Shown here one piece after another: positions 62,987-64,000 of a stretch of 64,000 nt of DNA. The DNA lies in NCBI GenBank assembly GCA_964577845.1, contig CAZOAH010000001.1:496001-560000 (forward strand). Reading direction: 5' to 3'. A program made the translations under genes and the position numbers. The notes beneath the pieces were generated by a model that saw only the letters and a list, made by a program, of their open reading frames with translations, did not search any database and was not told the origin of the DNA. The first letter of the stretch is position 1. Every line of letters begins with the position of its first letter. Origin of the DNA: M0103 sp964577845 (GTDB lineage: Bacteria; Bacteroidota; Bacteroidia; Flavobacteriales_D; Crocinitomicaceae).

Positions 62987-63499
62987 TTAATCTTCGTCTT
63001 CGTCTTCCTCTTCTGCTTCTCTAGCCTCATCATGATCGTCATCCACTGCAGCTTTGAAGTCTTCACGTATTTCAGGGTGACTGATTTCACCTCCGGTTGT
63101 ACCTGTCTGTCGAGCAAAAAACAATACAACAATCGAAAATGCTAAGACCAATGCACCAATCATTTTAGCAAATTTGTTGCGCTTCCAACTCATCCACAGG
63201 GCAACAATGGATACAACACCCAGCAAATAACTCAGTATAGCAAAGAACTCTGCTTTTTCTTCATGTTCGTGAATGAGTTCATGAGACATATTTGGCAAAT
63301 GTTCCACGATCTCCTCAGCTCCTTCCCCAGAATTCATTGTTGGAAATGTAGCAATGGCACCTAATATAAATAGCAGATATGATACACGCTTGACAACTTC
63401 TTGATTGATTAACAATCCAATAATAAGCACCAAAGCTCCAACAATAGGAACAATAATTGGCAAATGGTTGATTAGGAGATGAAAATGAGCGTCATTCAT
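62987..63499 (-). CDS. DUF2231-like membrane protein with acidic tail
   Basis: 170 residues from the ATG at 63499 (H-F-H-L-L-I-N-H-L-P-I, typical start of DUF2231-like proteins). Four membrane helices (about 10-28, 38-55, 90-108, 115-132) and a C-terminal tail that is almost all Asp, Glu and His. Upstream in-frame ATGs to 63706 overlap the VIT1 gene and encode no membrane start, so I reject them. Function unknown; His residues suggest haem or metal binding. Confidence 0.65.
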   Translation of the reverse strand: MNDAHFHLLINHLPIIVPIVGALVLIIGLLINQEVVKRVSYLLFILGAIATFPTMNSGEGAEEIVEHLPNMSHELIHEHEEKAEFFAILSYLLGVVSIVALWMSWKRNKFAKMIGALVLAFSIVVLFFARQTGTTGGEISHPEIREDFKAAVDDDHDEAREAEEEDEDED

Positions 63500-63522
63500 G
63501 ATTTTAATTTTAAAGTTAATAA

Positions 63523-64000
63523 TTAAGAAACTGAGAATCCTATCAGCTTTCCTATACCAAAGGTAATTGCCGCAGCTGACAATCCAAAAAATACTTGTCG
63601 AAATCCTGAGAACCATAGATTTTTTCCGGTAAAGAGCGTAATTGCGGAACCGATTAAAAAGAGTCCAAGAGCACTGGCTACGGCACTTACCGTTATTGCC
63701 AACCAACCACTCAAGAAAAAGAAAGGAAATACCGGAATTATTGCTCCAATTGCGAAAAGTACAAATGAAGACAGTGCCGCTTCCATGGCAGAACCTTTCA
63801 ATTCCTCAGGCTGTATGCCAAGTTCTTCTCGAATTAAAACTTGATGAGCCTTGTCTTTATCCTTCATGATTTCTTCAGACATTAGTTGAGCTTGCTCCTC
63901 TGGAATACCTTTAGACATGTAAATCAGTTTCAGTTCTTTTTGTTCACCAGAGGGATTCAATTCCAATTCTTCCAATTCAAGCTGCATCTGATTTTCATAA
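63523..64000 (-). CDS. VIT1/CCC1-type iron/manganese transporter, C-terminal part (cut by window edge)
   Basis: At least 158 residues; the frame stays open to the window end, so the true start is outside. Seen: an amphipathic Glu-rich helical region (E-E-L-E-L-N-P, I-Y-M-S-K-G-I-P-E-E-Q-A) that in this family forms the metal-binding domain, then three membrane helices from S-S-F-V-L-F-A-I-G-A-I-I-P. The N-terminal two helices are missing. Such proteins store or export Fe2+/Mn2+. An ATG at 63987 is internal, not a start. Confidence 0.75.
   Translation of the reverse strand, partial: YENQMQLELEELELNPSGEQKELKLIYMSKGIPEEQAQLMSEEIMKDKDKAHQVLIREELGIQPEELKGSAMEAALSSFVLFAIGAIIPVFPFFFLSGWLAITVSAVASALGLFLIGSAITLFTGKNLWFSGFRQVFFGLSAAAITFGIGKLIGFSVS

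Noticed and set aside
63500..63706. 69-residue N-terminal extension of the DUF2231-like protein
   Set aside because: It overlaps the VIT1 gene on the same strand and codes for a Cys/Arg/Trp-rich sequence unlike the family; the ATG at 63499 fits.
1..64000. Mobile elements, prophage, CRISPR, toxin-antitoxin or restriction systems
   Set aside because: Read for transposase, integrase, phage, Cas, RM and small paired toxin genes and for direct-repeat arrays; none were found.

Overview
The window is chromosomal DNA from a member of the Bacteroidota, most likely Flavobacteriales. The evidence is a full set of gliding / type IX secretion (T9SS) genes (gldB, gldC, gldK, gldL, gldM, gldN and a PorP/SprF protein), a cargo protein with a T9SS sorting domain, an S46 dipeptidyl-peptidase, low G+C, almost no Shine-Dalgarno sites, and the Bacteroidota promoter pattern (TTG, 17-23 bases, TAnnTTTG) before several genes. 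A family-level placement near Crocinitomicaceae is only an impression. I see no rRNA, tRNA, CRISPR, insertion sequence or prophage, and no gap longer than about 280 bases without a gene.

Layout. 1-1550 (minus): gldB, gldC and the 5' part of a DUF2797 gene. 1632-3226 (plus): an outer-membrane barrel protein and nadE. 3233-6202: ferredoxin, a Rieske-like lipoprotein, a small basic secreted protein and an ABC-F ATPase. 6294-12947 (minus): the T9SS core gldKLMN and porP/sprF, ending in a strand-polarised terminator. 13227-16809 (minus): a ureohydrolase-like protein with altered metal ligands, and topA. 17052-21689 (plus): miaB, a sigma54 activator without a sensor domain, lptE, a TPR-like gene carrying a C10 tract, and secG, followed by a terminator and groES-groEL. 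23878-29835 (minus): a rhodanese-thioredoxin lipoprotein, ahcY, then an ABC exporter, a cytosolic binding-protein-fold protein and hemH. 29959-34797: upp, a small membrane protein and a HAD nucleotidase face a GT-C membrane protein, rlmB and an OsmC protein. 34927-42690: lipA, the large T9SS cargo, lpdA and an S46 peptidase. 42798-46566: a membrane protein, the minus-strand block siaB-siaC-coaE, then a methyltransferase and a ZIP transporter. 46568-59006 (minus): a twelve-gene surface-polysaccharide cluster directly behind a coiled-coil gene, zapA and rny. 61293-64000: an M23 peptidase, a DUF2231-like membrane protein and a truncated VIT1/CCC1 transporter.

How it fits together. Much of the window serves the cell envelope: the T9SS motor (GldLM) and ring (GldKN), its cargo, LPS transport (LptE), Sec export (SecG), flippase, polymerase and glycosyltransferases for surface sugar, and ZapA and M23 hydrolase for division and wall turnover. 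The rest is housekeeping. The most interesting points are a C10 tract whose single-base slippage in either direction gives an almost immediate stop, a SiaB/SiaC partner-switch pair next to coaE without SiaA or SiaD, the altered arginase-fold protein beside the T9SS operon, and promoter -7 boxes set so close to start codons that leaderless mRNAs are predicted.
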